A stretch of DNA of 44,012 nucleotides from positions 1-44,012 of the forward strand of contig JANBQS010000054.1 of assembly GCA_027577415.1 (NCBI GenBank), read 5' to 3'. This document shows, piece by piece, positions 10,242 through 20,507 of this stretch. The position numbers and the translations under genes were made by a program. Position 1 is the stretch's first letter; the number at the start of each line of letters is the position of its first letter. This DNA comes from Coemansia sp. RSA 922 (lineage: Eukaryota; Kickxellomycota; Kickxellomycetes; Kickxellales; Kickxellaceae). A model generated the notes under the pieces. The model worked only from the letters and a program-made list of their open reading frames with translations, was not told the origin of the DNA and did not search any database.

Positions 10242-10690
10242 CTTTATATAGTGGTTTTGAAGCATTGACCTACTTTTAAATCCAGGCACTTTGCAATGGA
10301 TAAAGACAAAAAAGGAGGTTGGGGATAGAACCGCAGTTTTCTTTTACTAAAGGCAATCAACGCAGGTGAAGACTTGCACAATAGTGCAACAAGTTGAGAA
10401 AAGTGCAATTTTTGCATAAAATACCCCATTTTTTTGCTGTACTTGAGCAGCTCTTCAAAGGAGGTGGTGATTCTGTTTGTACTCTTTTACTCTTTGCTAT
10501 CCTCAGTAGCCAGCATTTCAAAAAAAAAAAAAAAAGACTTTGCCAACTTCAGCTCTCTTTGAAACTGCTTTTGGAATATTTTCCACTGCCATTTCTTCCC
10601 AAAAATAAAAAGAAGACACGTTCTTGCCACTCCACATCCCATTGGCGCTCATCATAATGTCAGCTGACAGCGAGACTTGAGCAACAGAAG
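10242..10690 (-). repeat. Upstream repeat P1, copy 2, including TATA box
   Basis: Core 10331-10690 matches 7793-8148 nearly collinearly (360 versus 356 bp). It contains a perfect inverted repeat TTGCAC-AATA-GTGCAA at 10374-10389 and AAAGGCAATCAACGC at 10350-10364. The TATA box at 10242-10250 precedes the small gene starting at 10132. The distal end abuts the 5' region of the ADCK1-like gene on the other strand, so this block may influence both genes. Confidence 0.75.
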
Positions 10691-10886
10691 AAAAGGTGTT
10701 GAAAAATTGATCTCAGGCTTGTAATTCCCTGTCAGGTAATAAATCAGTTGATTGATTAGTGGAGGGTTGGCACGAAAGTCAATGCTGACAGTAAAATGGT
10801 CTCACGGGCTCCAGCGAATTGCCTCTTTCTTTAGTAATTTCTTTATTTTCAATTTCTTGCATTTCAAAGTCGACTCTGTTTGTAGT

Positions 10887-12635
10887 ATGTGGAGCTACAT
10901 GAGCCACGCTTGGCGGCAGCCAAGGCACAAGTGGGCGACACGAGCGTGTGTAGCATCGGCAGTAGTTTTTGCAGGATACGAGTATGACCGACACCTTCAA
11001 GCGTCGGCAGTAGCTAGGACATTGCGAACGTTTGCCGATATAGCAATAATATGTGCTGACTACAAGTTAAACTTTCGATCTGAGCGAGGAATCGAGCACC
11101 TAAATATGATCCACGAGCGAGCCGCACGACGTCTCCTTTTGTGTTGTAAGGAAAACGGCGGGTTGTTTATAAAGTTTGGACAATCTATCGCCGTCCAAAG
11201 CTCTTTGCTACCACCGCCCTTTCGCAAAGAACTCAGCGTACTATATGATAATGCACCTTCTGTGGCTGTGTCGGAAATAGTGCCGGTTATTGAGCGTGGG
11301 TTTCCTGGTCGTACTCTTGACGATTTGTTTGTTGACTTTTCGCCCGAGGCCGTTGCCTCGGCTTCTGTCGCTCAGGTGCATACTGCTAGACTACGCAGTG
11401 ACCCGTCACAGGTTGTTGCTGTCAAGGTGCAAAAACCAGAGATCAAATTGCAGATTGGCTGGGATCTTTTCGCATTCCGAGCGTGTGCGCATCTTATTGA
11501 GTATGCGTTTGATGTGCCTATAATGTGGTCGGTGGATGAGATCGAGCGGCGCTTGCGCGAGGAGCTTGACTTTGAGCGGGAGGCTGGGAACAGCGAGCTG
11601 GCTGGCCGAGACTTGGACACGCTGGCTGACCGGTGGCTGAGAAGGGTCGTGTATATACCAAAGGTGTTTTGGGAGGCGACTAGCCGGGAGGTACTGACTA
11701 CAGAGTGGGTGGATGGTACTAGTCTAGTGCACCCGCAGAAGCTGGCTACTGAGGGGTGGTCGAACAAGGAGATTATGCAGCAAATGGTGGCCCTGTTCGC
11801 GTTCCAAATATTTGTTGCTGGAAACGTCCACGGCGACCCGCATCCAGGGAATTTGCTAGTACGTCAAAACCCCAACAACTCTTATTGGCGCGAGCCTCAG
11901 CTTGTGCTTTTGGATCACGGGCTTTACGTTCGAGAGTCGAGGTTATTTCGGCGTCAGTATGCAGAGTTTTGGCGGTCAGCTATGATCGGGAATAAGCAGA
12001 GTATGGCAAATATTGCTGAGAGCTGGGGAATTTCCGATGCTGGTATGTTTTCTTCCATGGTATCGCTTAAACCGCCTATTCTGGGCGGTCACCATAGAGT
12101 TCCTACGGATAGTGATAAGGGCGAGTCGAAGCGTGCTTATGAACAGCAAATGGAGGTCAAGCGGCGCACTATTGCTGCACTGCGCGAGTCGAGCAGCTTG
12201 CCGCCAGAGTTGGTGTTTGTCACAAGGAATATGAACATTGTCAGGGCCAATAACCAAAGCCTTGGAACGCCGGTTAATAGGGTGCAGATCTTGGGTCAGT
12301 ATGCGGCGCTGGGCTTGCGTCGAATGCTTATTGACGAGGCGTTGTCTTCAGACAGGCGGTATAGTGGAGCTCGGGGCGTCCTACCTTCTCGCGACACATT
12401 GCTGAGTCGAGTGGTGGGTGTTGTGGCGGGCGAGTGGAGCTATGTTACTTTCAGACTGGCTCTGTGGGTTGCTGGTGCGGGTATGGCTGTGTATGGCGTG
12501 TGGGCTCGTATTTGGTCTGCTGTCACGGGCATACCTAGGATAAAGGACCTCGATGGCGTGATGGACGAAGCCATGCGGCGTGCAATGGAAAAGAAATTGG
12601 GCTACCAAATCGACACCAGTCTTTTATACGCATAG
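10887..12635 (+). CDS. ABC1/ADCK1-family mitochondrial atypical kinase
   Basis: Member of the UbiB/ABC1 atypical kinase family, closest to the ADCK1/Mcp2 branch linked to mitochondrial lipid and coenzyme Q homeostasis. Signature motifs are in order (numbered from ATG 10887): KxGQ (GGLFIKFGQS, near 92), the Ala-rich loop with VAVKVQKP (near 178), EELDFEREAGNSE, HGDPHPGNLLV (near 315) and LDHG (near 342) replacing the kinase DFG. An N-terminal hydrophobic stretch (RACVASAVVFAGYEY) fits a mitochondrial membrane anchor. Start choice is uncertain: the frame is open to ATG 10782, but residues before 10887 look like leader, and ADCK1 homologues begin near this point. ATG 10899 is an alternative, giving 578 aa instead of 582. 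A hydrophobic segment lies near the C-terminus (LALWVAGAGMAVYGVW). Confidence 0.88.
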   Translation: MWSYMSHAWRQPRHKWATRACVASAVVFAGYEYDRHLQASAVARTLRTFADIAIICADYKLNFRSERGIEHLNMIHERAARRLLLCCKENGGLFIKFGQSIAVQSSLLPPPFRKELSVLYDNAPSVAVSEIVPVIERGFPGRTLDDLFVDFSPEAVASASVAQVHTARLRSDPSQVVAVKVQKPEIKLQIGWDLFAFRACAHLIEYAFDVPIMWSVDEIERRLREELDFEREAGNSELAGRDLDTLADRWLRRVVYIPKVFWEATSREVLTTEWVDGTSLVHPQKLATEGWSNKEIMQQMVALFAFQIFVAGNVHGDPHPGNLLVRQNPNNSYWREPQLVLLDHGLYVRESRLFRRQYAEFWRSAMIGNKQSMANIAESWGISDAGMFSSMVSLKPPILGGHHRVPTDSDKGESKRAYEQQMEVKRRTIAALRESSSLPPELVFVTRNMNIVRANNQSLGTPVNRVQILGQYAALGLRRMLIDEALSSDRRYSGARGVLPSRDTLLSRVVGVVAGEWSYVTFRLALWVAGAGMAVYGVWARIWSAVTGIPRIKDLDGVMDEAMRRAMEKKLGYQIDTSLLYA

Positions 12636-12693
12636 AAATATATTAGATCTGTTGTCTTTAAAAGGTTTCATTTGTTTTTTTTATTAGTTCCAA

Positions 12694-13929
12694 TTATCTC
12701 AAGTACTGCTTGTTGAGCTCACGGCCAATAAGCATACGACGGATCTCGCTAGTTCCGGCGCCAATCTCGTAAAGCTTAGCGTCACGAAGGATGCGTCCAG
12801 TCGGGTAGTCGTTGATGTAGCCGTTTCCACCCAAACACTGGATAGCATCGAGGGCGACTTCGGTGGCACGCTCAGCGCTATAGAGAATAACGCCGGCACA
12901 GTCCTTGTTACTGATCTGGCCTAAATCGCATGCTCTGGCGACAGCATAAACGTAAGCGCGGGAGGCATTTAGTTTCGTATACATGTCGGCCAATTTGCCC
13001 TGCATCAGCTCAAAGGTGCCAATGGGGGCGCCAAACTGGTGACGCTCATGCACATAGTCGGCAGTAACATCCATGGCAGCTTGCATCAGACCCAGGGGGC
13101 CGCCCGAAAGAACCAGGCGCTCGAGGTCCAGACCTGACATAAGCACGTATACGCCGCGACCGACTTCTCCCAAAACGTTCTCTTTGGGTACTTCGCAGTC
13201 TTCAAAGACTAGCTCGCAGGTGTTGGATCCGCGCATGCCCAGTTTATCAAGTTTCTGGTGGGTGCTGAACCCCTTGAACCCCTTTTCGATAATAAAGGCA
13301 GTAATCTTGTTCTTCTCCATATCAGTCTTGGCATAAACGACCAGGGTATCTGCATCGGGTCCGTTGGTGATCCACATTTTGTTGCCGTTCAGGATATACC
13401 GATCGCCCTTCAAGTCAGCACGCAGTTTCATCGACACCACGTCAGAGCCTGAGCCTGGCTCGGACATGGCTAGGGCTCCGACATGGTCACCAGAAACCAA
13501 CTTGGGCAAGTACTTTGCTTTTTGCTCTTTGGTTCCGTTGCGGTTAATCTGGTTCACACACAGGTTCGAATGAGCACCGTAGCTTAGGGCCACCGACCCC
13601 GAGGCACGCGAGATCTCCTCCATGGCTATGGTGTGCGCAAAGTAGCCCATGTTCACGCCGCCGTATTCCTCAGGCACGGTCATGCCCAGGAGCCCCATGT
13701 CGCCGAACTTTTTCCACATGTCCGCGGGGAACGCATTGTCACGGTCGATTTGCGACGCGCGGGGAGCCAGCTCGCGCTGAGCAAACGACGAAACGGCTTC
13801 ACGGAACTCCTCTTGCTCAGTTGACAGCCCAGCTATAGCCGTGTTGTAAGTGCTCAGACGAGAGAGCTGCGTGGTAGGACGGATAGTGACGCTGGGGCGT
13901 AGCGCCCGTGCAAACTGACGGCAAAACAT
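12694..13929 (-). CDS. IVD: Isovaleryl-CoA dehydrogenase, mitochondrial
   Basis: FAD-dependent acyl-CoA dehydrogenase of leucine breakdown, oxidising isovaleryl-CoA to 3-methylcrotonyl-CoA in the mitochondrial matrix and passing electrons to ETF. The 411-aa product has an Arg-rich presequence ([18 protein letters not shown]) and the family blocks [30 protein letters not shown], and [22 protein letters not shown]. Glu270 within [12 protein letters not shown] is at the position of the isovaleryl-specific catalytic base in helix G, distinguishing it from short/medium-chain enzymes whose base is near the C-terminal end. It is tail-to-tail with the ADCK1-like gene, only 58 bp apart. The gene is missing from S. 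cerevisiae, which helps the taxonomic inference. Confidence 0.96.
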   Translation of the reverse strand: MFCRQFARALRPSVTIRPTTQLSRLSTYNTAIAGLSTEQEEFREAVSSFAQRELAPRASQIDRDNAFPADMWKKFGDMGLLGMTVPEEYGGVNMGYFAHTIAMEEISRASGSVALSYGAHSNLCVNQINRNGTKEQKAKYLPKLVSGDHVGALAMSEPGSGSDVVSMKLRADLKGDRYILNGNKMWITNGPDADTLVVYAKTDMEKNKITAFIIEKGFKGFSTHQKLDKLGMRGSNTCELVFEDCEVPKENVLGEVGRGVYVLMSGLDLERLVLSGGPLGLMQAAMDVTADYVHERHQFGAPIGTFELMQGKLADMYTKLNASRAYVYAVARACDLGQISNKDCAGVILYSAERATEVALDAIQCLGGNGYINDYPTGRILRDAKLYEIGAGTSEIRRMLIGRELNKQYLR

Positions 13930-14132
13930 GGCTAAAGAGAGAATAAAAAAGGTACGAGTTTGTTCTGACAGATAAAAAAAAAGAAGTAGCAGAAACGAAT
14001 GGTGAAGAATGGTGGCACAACACCACCCCGGGACTCTTTATTACATGCTATTATCTTTTTTTCACAAAAACCCGTGGGAAAATAAATTAACGTCGATCAT
14101 TTTGGCCATGTGATGCTCCTTATCCAGCGTTG

Positions 14133-16328
14133 TCAGTTCGTGGTCCACACAGCGCGCTTGACAGAGTCTTGGGTCTTTAAGCTCTGGGCCTCAATGCGCT
14201 CCTTGGCTTTCTTCAAGTCGCTCCATGCCTTGGACGAACCATGAGTCAAGCGCAAGATCAAGTTCATAGCCGACCCTCGAGTAATCAGCCCCTTATCAGC
14301 CATGTCAACAACAGGCGGGGCATCACTGCGAAGAGCAGAGGATATCTTGACTACCGTGGTAGAGGTCCTAGTGCGCCTGGTTTTCGGCTGCGCAGCGGCT
14401 TCTGACGACGCCCAGGCATGCACAGCCTGCGGTATATCCATGCCTAACTTGGACAGAGTAGCCAGCTGACGCACAGTCGGAGGTTTGGATCGCCATGAAG
14501 CCCGACGGTTCATCAGGCAGAGCTCGAAATGCTGCATGTTGGACATTGCCAATGTATCCATACCGCGAATAGCGCTCTCAAGACACTCAGAAGACAAGTC
14601 AAGAATCGCCTCCTTTGTATAGCTCATTACCTTACTCGCCTTCTTATTTGTATCTGTAGGACGCGAGACAGAAGCGGTCTTGTATGTCTTGGCTTTGCGA
14701 TGGCTGCCATACCACATTTCTTTTTCTCGGTCCTGGTGGCGGTTGACAAAGTACAGGTTATTGCCGTGAGACAAAAGATATCGGTCGGGAGTCAGGCAAA
14801 CCCAGGAGAACGGACTATGTTGGAGCAACCGCATGTCGCCGCTCGAAATAGCCTCAAGACATTGGTTTCGCGAATCCCTGGCCATAAAAGTAGCTGAAGT
14901 ATTAGTTGACGCTGAGAAAAAATCCAGCGGGCTTAGATGTTCGACTGCGACAAACCCGAGCTCCTTGAGCGATCCCAGGGTATCCGGCATATTAAACCGA
15001 GGCTGCTGACCGGCCATTTCTTCGAATCGACGTACCATCTCGGCGTCCTTTCCCAACCGAGTAAGGCCGGTGGCAGCCTCGTTTTCCAGCTCCTGGCGTT
15101 GCTCTTCCAGCTGTTGCATCATGGCTTCTTGATCCAAAACATTGGTATCGTTGAGAACCAGAGCAGGGTCCAACCCCAGCAAAGTGGGGAGCGTGATGAG
15201 CGACACGGAGCGTCGAAACGAATCGACAAAGTCAATAACCAAGCAGTCCTGTTTATTGGGGCTCTTGCGCATGCCGCGGCCTAGCATCTGCTGGAACAAC
15301 ACTGAGCTGCGAGTGGGCCTCGCCATCATCACACAGTCGATATTGGGAATATCCGTACCTTCAGTCAAGATACCGCAGTTGACGAGTACGGGCAATGTGC
15401 CTGACCTAAAGTCGCTCAAAATGCGCTCGCGCTCGGCTGTCGCCGTCATACCAAACACTGCCTCGGCCTTCGTTCCATAATGTATAAAAGAGGCAACCAG
15501 CTCCCGAGCATGAGCGACATCGACGGCAAACACCAAAGTAGATTTACGCTTCTCCGCCAATGTGGCATGAGCCCTAACTATAGCCAAATTGCGAGTATCC
15601 ACGTTGACTACCTTGGATAACGCTGCGGTGGCAAAGTCACCGGCTTGACTACGTACTCCATCGATGCTACAGGTAGTACGTACGGTGGTGATTCGCATGG
15701 GGCAGAGCCAGCCCTCGCGAACCATATCGAGGAAGGGCTTTTGGTAGACGATTTTATCAAACACATCAGTCAACCGTAGTCCATCGTGGCGATGCAATGT
15801 AGCTGAACAGCCCCAAACAAATGGCGCTTGGTCGCCTTGGAAATGCTCCAGAATACGCGTGTATGACGATGCCGCTGCATGGTGCGCCTCATCAATGATA
15901 ATGCACTTGTATCGGCTCGCATCGTATCTTTGCAATCGTGAGCTATGAGCCCGGCCTAAAGTAGCTACACTGGCTACTATGACGTCGGCGGCTGGGTTGG
16001 CTTGTCTGGTGCCCTGATCGATTGCTATACGTAGTTGTGGGGACGCTGCTTGGATCTGTCGTGCTGCCTGCTCTAATAGTTCTTCGCGGTGTGCCAGTAC
16101 CAATGTCTTGGTGGCTAGTTCTGTCGGCGCGGGTACCTGTTGTATGAGGTTCGAGAATACTACTGTCTTGCCACTGCCAACAGGCAATGACACTGCCTGA
16201 CGTCTGACTCCAGCGCGTAGTAAGGACAGACAAGTGTCTATGCATTCTTGTTGGTACGGCCGCAGCGTATGTGCAAAGCGACACAACAGTCGAGGTGGCT
16301 GTCTGGTAGCTATTGTTGCTGATAGCAT
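14133..16328 (-). CDS. IRC3: Mitochondrial SF2 helicase, Irc3-like
   Basis: Superfamily 2 DEAD/H-type helicase resembling yeast Irc3, a branch-point DNA helicase that maintains mitochondrial DNA. The 731-aa product starts with a basic presequence-like N-terminus (MLSATIATRQPPRLLCRFA). Helicase motifs are clear: LRPYQQECI (Q-motif-like, 22-30), Walker A GSGKT (51-55), DEAH (146-149), SAT (175-177), TEGTDIP (about 322-328) and the arginine-finger motif QMLGRGMR (347-354). The C-terminal 350 residues lack recognisable domains, as in Irc3. Start at ATG 16328; no intron needed. Downstream 203 bp separate it from the IVD start codon. Confidence 0.88.
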   Translation of the reverse strand: MLSATIATRQPPRLLCRFAHTLRPYQQECIDTCLSLLRAGVRRQAVSLPVGSGKTVVFSNLIQQVPAPTELATKTLVLAHREELLEQAARQIQAASPQLRIAIDQGTRQANPAADVIVASVATLGRAHSSRLQRYDASRYKCIIIDEAHHAAASSYTRILEHFQGDQAPFVWGCSATLHRHDGLRLTDVFDKIVYQKPFLDMVREGWLCPMRITTVRTTCSIDGVRSQAGDFATAALSKVVNVDTRNLAIVRAHATLAEKRKSTLVFAVDVAHARELVASFIHYGTKAEAVFGMTATAERERILSDFRSGTLPVLVNCGILTEGTDIPNIDCVMMARPTRSSVLFQQMLGRGMRKSPNKQDCLVIDFVDSFRRSVSLITLPTLLGLDPALVLNDTNVLDQEAMMQQLEEQRQELENEAATGLTRLGKDAEMVRRFEEMAGQQPRFNMPDTLGSLKELGFVAVEHLSPLDFFSASTNTSATFMARDSRNQCLEAISSGDMRLLQHSPFSWVCLTPDRYLLSHGNNLYFVNRHQDREKEMWYGSHRKAKTYKTASVSRPTDTNKKASKVMSYTKEAILDLSSECLESAIRGMDTLAMSNMQHFELCLMNRRASWRSKPPTVRQLATLSKLGMDIPQAVHAWASSEAAAQPKTRRTRTSTTVVKISSALRSDAPPVVDMADKGLITRGSAMNLILRLTHGSSKAWSDLKKAKERIEAQSLKTQDSVKRAVWTTN

Positions 16329-16937
16329 GTGAGGGGGAAAGATGCAAAAAAAAATTAGAGTTGAAAGGGGGAGTGACTATCCAAAAAAAAAAAAAAACAC
16401 CCCCAGCCAGTGAGTGTGAATACCGTTTGTGTCACTTTGAACTGAATACGGTTATGGTACAGTTTATATAAAGACCCTGGATTCGTAATAGTGCTTCTGG
16501 ATTGGTCCGTGTTAGTGCATGACTGAGGAACTCACACATGCGGATTTCAAGTGTACTTGCACTATACCGTTTCTATCGATAGCTTTGGGAGGGCTGAACT
16601 TGCAAGCTTGCTCCCTTTGGCCCTGACATTGGAGTGGAGCGTCTAAAAGAAGCAATAAACCAAAAATAAACCTGCTCTAATCGTACAGTATTGTTTACCT
16701 CTTTTTTTCTTTTTCTTTTTTTCATCCGTCCCTCCCTTTGCCAAAGAAAGTCGTATAAAAAAAGGGGGGAGAGTTTCCACCACAACCGCCACAAAAAAAA
16801 AAAGAAATAAACCTCGTTCACGTGCGTGTACCTAAGAGAAAAAAAAGGTAACTCAGTTCCTCTTTTTTTTTTCTCCTTTAATTTCACTTTTTCTTTATTG
16901 TAAATACTTTTTTCTTTTATTTTTCAATTCGCCTCAA
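16329..16937. other. Divergent promoter region between IRC3-like and DHHC genes
   Basis: No gene is seen. The region has poly-A and poly-T tracts, a TATA-like GTTTATATAAAG near 16461-16472, and a long T/C-rich leader from about 16690 to 16937 preceding the + strand start. It presumably serves both divergent genes. Confidence 0.6.
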
Positions 16938-18854
16938 ATGCCGACCAATGCTGGCGGCCCGACGTCGCCCACGCAACCACAGCCGCACCGCCAGACAATA
17001 GTACGACTATCGCCGCCTCTGTCACCGAACCGCCATACTAGTCGCACCTCTGGCGACGCATACGATGATGAAGGTCGGGTGTATACGCCGCGTACACTGG
17101 TCGAGTCAGCAGCGAAAAGAGCTACCAACAACCAGCCTCCGTTGGCTCAGACCAGAGACCACATTCGAGAACACATTAAATACCAAACACCAGCGCAAGA
17201 GTCAGGACAAGAACAAAGTTACAAACGAGCCCAGGCCTCACCGCCGTCAAACCCCGAACAAGGCCGCGACTCTTCGGATGGCGGTCAGCGGCACTTTAAG
17301 CCCTTGTCCTCTTTTCCATCTCCACTTCCACCTATATTGGCACTGCCGCCTGCTGGCCACAGTAGTATTCAGTTTTTGGGTCCGCAGCGCCAAACTGTTC
17401 TGCGCATGACTATGGATGATAGCGCTCCGACCTCACCGCATACACGCAACAGTAGTAGCGACGGTACTGCTACTAATAGTCAGGACACGCCCGAGCACTC
17501 GCAGGCCCTACAGTCTCGACGTCTGCCGCCGCAGCGACCCCAGCCTATTGGCGTTTATGAACCAGTTGAGGAGAAGGTGTTGAGTCGGCATCCCGAGCGC
17601 TACACTAGCGACGGTCTGCGGCGAAAAGAGCCCATCTACCGGCTCTATGACCATGACAACTGCCATCCGCTGTGCGGTCGCACTGTCACGGGCGGGCGTC
17701 CGGCACCGTTTGCCATAGCACTGGTTATGATGACCACGCCCATCGTGTTGTTTGCCGTCTTTGTGTGTCCCTACCTGTGGAACGATTTGCACAAAGCCGC
17801 TGTCATTGTCTTTATCTACTTGGCTGCCTTGTCCTACGCCTCGATGCTCATGGCCTCATTCACCGATCCGGGTATTATCCCACGCAACCTCGATGCTATT
17901 ACTTTGCCCGATGGCTATGCCGTTGACGTAAACCCCAACGCTCAAGAGCCCAGTCGTCCTCAATCTTTGCCACCTATGCCGCCCGGTGATATTACAGTGC
18001 CTGGAGGGAAGAAGCGGCGTGGGTCAGAGCCACGTGAGTCTCAGAAACAACGTCCACCGATGCAGTATTATGACCGGCTACCGCCACCTTGGATTCACGT
18101 AGGAGCTCCTGGACGTCACAGCGGCCCACTAAGTGTCTACGATCCCGTAGCACCGCCTGGAAGCGCGCAACGGCCGGTATCGGATTCTTACCGGATGTAT
18201 CCGCCGACTACAAAGCTAGTGACTATCAACGATGTCAGCGTTCGACTGAAATACTGCGACACATGTCGTATCTACCGGCCACCCCGCGCCTCACACTGTC
18301 GTAGTTGTGACAACTGTGTTGAGAACGAAGACCACCACTGTATCTGGCTTAATAACTGTATCGGTCGACGGAATTACCGCTACTTTTACTCGTTCCTCTT
18401 TACAATCTCTGTACTGGCGCTCTACATTATCGCATTTTGTCTCGTCAGACTCATTCGTCCTATCCATCAGCATTATGACGGTGGGGGCGAAGTGCCGACG
18501 ACATTTGGTCAGAGTGTCAAGCATCATCCTATGGTTCTCGTGTTGTTGCTCTATGTCTTTGCTCATACGGGGATGGTTGGTGGCTTGTTTGTCTATCATA
18601 CTATCTTGATTAGTAGGAATATGACTACACACGAGTTGCTTGGCGCTAGACACGCTCAGCAGAATGACCCGGATTCTTCTTCGCGTCAGTTCCGATCCCC
18701 CTTTTTCTTTTCTGCTACTAGTCCCTACTCTAAGGGCTCTTGCTTGAGTAATTGGGCGGTTGCTCTTTGTAGTCCTATGGTTCCAACTAACGTACAGTGG
18801 CGCGCTCGTGTGGATCCTGAGGGAATAGAGGAACTGGTTCCTCTCCGCCGATAA
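16938..18854 (+). CDS. DHHC palmitoyltransferase, Erf2-like
   Basis: Protein S-acyltransferase of the ER/Golgi membrane, likely the Erf2/ZDHHC9 type that palmitoylates Ras-like proteins with a partner subunit. The 638-aa product has a 220-residue disordered Pro/Ser/Gln-rich N-terminus, two membrane segments (APFAIALVMMTTPIVLFAVF and the one ending SYASMLMASF), the DPG motif (TDPGIIPRNLD), then a cysteine-rich domain (LKYCDTCRIYRPPRASHC ... CDNCVENEDHHCIWLNNCIG) with catalytic C468 in DHHC. Two further membrane segments follow, then the TTxE motif (TTHELLG). All family landmarks are intact. The extended N-terminus and the roughly 100-residue linker between DPG and the CRD are longer than usual. 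Start at ATG 16938. Confidence 0.93.
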   Translation: MPTNAGGPTSPTQPQPHRQTIVRLSPPLSPNRHTSRTSGDAYDDEGRVYTPRTLVESAAKRATNNQPPLAQTRDHIREHIKYQTPAQESGQEQSYKRAQASPPSNPEQGRDSSDGGQRHFKPLSSFPSPLPPILALPPAGHSSIQFLGPQRQTVLRMTMDDSAPTSPHTRNSSSDGTATNSQDTPEHSQALQSRRLPPQRPQPIGVYEPVEEKVLSRHPERYTSDGLRRKEPIYRLYDHDNCHPLCGRTVTGGRPAPFAIALVMMTTPIVLFAVFVCPYLWNDLHKAAVIVFIYLAALSYASMLMASFTDPGIIPRNLDAITLPDGYAVDVNPNAQEPSRPQSLPPMPPGDITVPGGKKRRGSEPRESQKQRPPMQYYDRLPPPWIHVGAPGRHSGPLSVYDPVAPPGSAQRPVSDSYRMYPPTTKLVTINDVSVRLKYCDTCRIYRPPRASHCRSCDNCVENEDHHCIWLNNCIGRRNYRYFYSFLFTISVLALYIIAFCLVRLIRPIHQHYDGGGEVPTTFGQSVKHHPMVLVLLLYVFAHTGMVGGLFVYHTILISRNMTTHELLGARHAQQNDPDSSSRQFRSPFFFSATSPYSKGSCLSNWAVALCSPMVPTNVQWRARVDPEGIEELVPLRR

Positions 18855-19012
18855 ATAACCTATGGCATTATTATCCCAATTATTGTTATTCTTATTGATA
18901 TAGCTAGCTAAATAAAAAAAAAAACACTATTGTCTCTTGATGGTCAACCATTATCAGTCTTTATCGCCCCCCTTGACTTGGAAATATCTTGTTGAAGGAG
19001 CAAGGGTAGTTG

Positions 19013-19351
19013 TTAACTGGGGACAACGCCGTCATCGCCATAAATTGCACGCTTGTTTATAAGTTTCAAATAAACATAAATTGGGACTTCTTCTTGAGTC
19101 ATATCAGGACATCTTCCATCACCAGAGATGGTGAACAAGTCCACAAAAAGGTTACCACTTTGGCCAGAACCTCTTACATTACATCTTTTCAAATCAAACA
19201 TAAAATCCATCACCTTTACGTTGAGTTCTTTGGCAATTTTTATTTCAGCCAAGGCCAGATTATCATCGTAATTTAGAATGACCTTTTTGGCTTGTTTCTC
19301 GTCTGTAAACGTTGCGTGTATATAGAACTCGTTTGCTGCAAGGTCACTCAT
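19013..19351 (-). CDS. Small orphan protein, beta-grasp-like group (112 aa)
   Basis: Function unknown. The start ATG at 19351 lies exactly where near-identity with the paralogous upstream region ends. Predicted order is strand (EFYIHATF), strand (KVILNYDD), helix (LAEIKIAKELN), strand (KVMDFMFD), loop with GDGRCPD, strand (IYVYLKL), then a conserved tail AIYGDDGVVPS. This beta-beta-alpha-beta-beta layout resembles ubiquitin-like beta-grasp domains such as the header of Crinkler-type proteins, but no sequence signature proves it. It is about 42% identical by hand to the gene at 20169, and more distantly related to 20973. No signal peptide. Confidence 0.72.
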   Translation of the reverse strand: MSDLAANEFYIHATFTDEKQAKKVILNYDDNLALAEIKIAKELNVKVMDFMFDLKRCNVRGSGQSGNLFVDLFTISGDGRCPDMTQEEVPIYVYLKLINKRAIYGDDGVVPS

Positions 19352-19571
19352 TGGTCGGAAGTTTGTTCAAATAGGGGTGCCCAAAAAAAAGTAAAGAAGC
19401 AAAAAATATAAAATAGTTAGGAAGAGGAGAAAAGGAGGGCAAATCGTCGCAGTCATTAGCACACCCTCTTCTAGCCGTTAGCAGACAACTGTTTGGGGAA
19501 GGGGGAAAATAGAGTGTCCTTTGAAAAAGCTTGGCCACGTCATGTTTTACAGTGGTTCTTTGACTAAAGAA
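19340..19571 (-). repeat. Duplicated promoter/leader, copy 1
   Basis: About 97% identical to 20496-20725, with roughly six differences over about 230 bp including one or two single-base indels. It begins just inside the start codons of the two small genes and runs upstream. It contains an A/T-rich TATA-like stretch (ATTTTATAT on the minus strand near 19405-19415) and A/G-rich tracts. Identity stops abruptly on both sides. Confidence 0.88.
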
Positions 19572-20168
19572 AAAGTACTCATCCTTAGAAAGAGTGTGTC
19601 GTTTGGTTGTCCGTGCAATTGGGCATTATCCTTTTATTGGCCATTATCAGGGAGAGCCCAAAGGCATGGCGGACATTTTTACTATTTTGGGCCTGCCATG
19701 TTTGTACTAGTCTGGGCTAGGCAGGAGACACTTACATAGAGCGAAATGCGGGGTTTTAAAGATAATTGGAAGCTTAAGAGCGTCGGAACAACTGTCGCAT
19801 TTTTAAAAAAAGCTGTTCTACAAAGACTGTTCTTCCCCTTACAGCGTCCTTTGGCGCTGTTTTTTTTCTTCCTCAAAGAAGCCCCCAACACCTTTCAACA
19901 AGAATAATTATTGGAGGACAAAGGAGGGTGACGTCTAAAGTCACAGTGGTGCTCTGAACAAGGGGCAGCGTTTTTTGTCAGCCTTCTGCTGAATTATAGT
20001 TGGGCTTTTTCTGTAATTGTTGTATTTCTAGGATGTTTATTGAATAATGTAATAAAGGCGACCTAAAATGCTAAGCTAAGGTTCTGTATTCAAAACTTAA
20101 TGTATGGTTACTACACGGGTATCCAGACAAAACGCACTATACTGTGCAAATATTCAAAAACTGAATTT
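19572..20168. other. Spacer between duplicated small genes; no supported gene
   Basis: No gene with supporting features. It contains the short inverted repeat GTGAC-GTCTAAA-GTCAC near 19928-19944. The region is unique within the window, so the tandem duplication did not include it or it has diverged beyond recognition. Confidence 0.4.
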
Positions 20169-20507
20169 CTAACAACTGGGTACAATACCGTCATCGCTAT
20201 AAATTGCAGGCTTGCTTGTACGTTTCAAATAAACATAAATTGAGTCTTCTTCTTGAGGCTTATCAGGGCATCTTCCATCCTCCAGGTCAGTAATACGCCC
20301 GTTGAAAACTTTCTCAACTATTTTACTCTCTGGATTTTTTTCTTCATCAAAAATGAAATCCCACACTGTTAATTTGAATACATCGGTAATTGCGTTTTTA
20401 ATACCTTGTAGAGTAGCATTATCGTAACTGAGAATAATCATTTTGGCTTGCCCCTCGCACCCAAACGTTGCATATATAAAAAACTCGCCATCTACAAGGT
20501 CACTCAT
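20169..20507 (-). CDS. Small orphan protein, beta-grasp-like group (112 aa)
   Basis: Paralogue of 19013, same length. Shared segments are the start MSDL, EF-I-ATF, the QAK-IL strand, DFIFD, DGRCPD, QEE-IYVYLK, and the tail AIYSDDGIVPS. The central part (residues about 30-75) is almost unalignable, including the helix and the loop following DFxFD. At the nucleotide level the 3' quarter of the gene is also clearly similar, so divergence is concentrated in the middle. Function unknown; no signal peptide, and a ubiquitin-like fold is only inferred. Confidence 0.72.
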   Translation of the reverse strand: MSDLVDGEFFIYATFGCEGQAKMIILSYDNATLQGIKNAITDVFKLTVWDFIFDEEKNPESKIVEKVFNGRITDLEDGRCPDKPQEEDSIYVYLKRTSKPAIYSDDGIVPSC

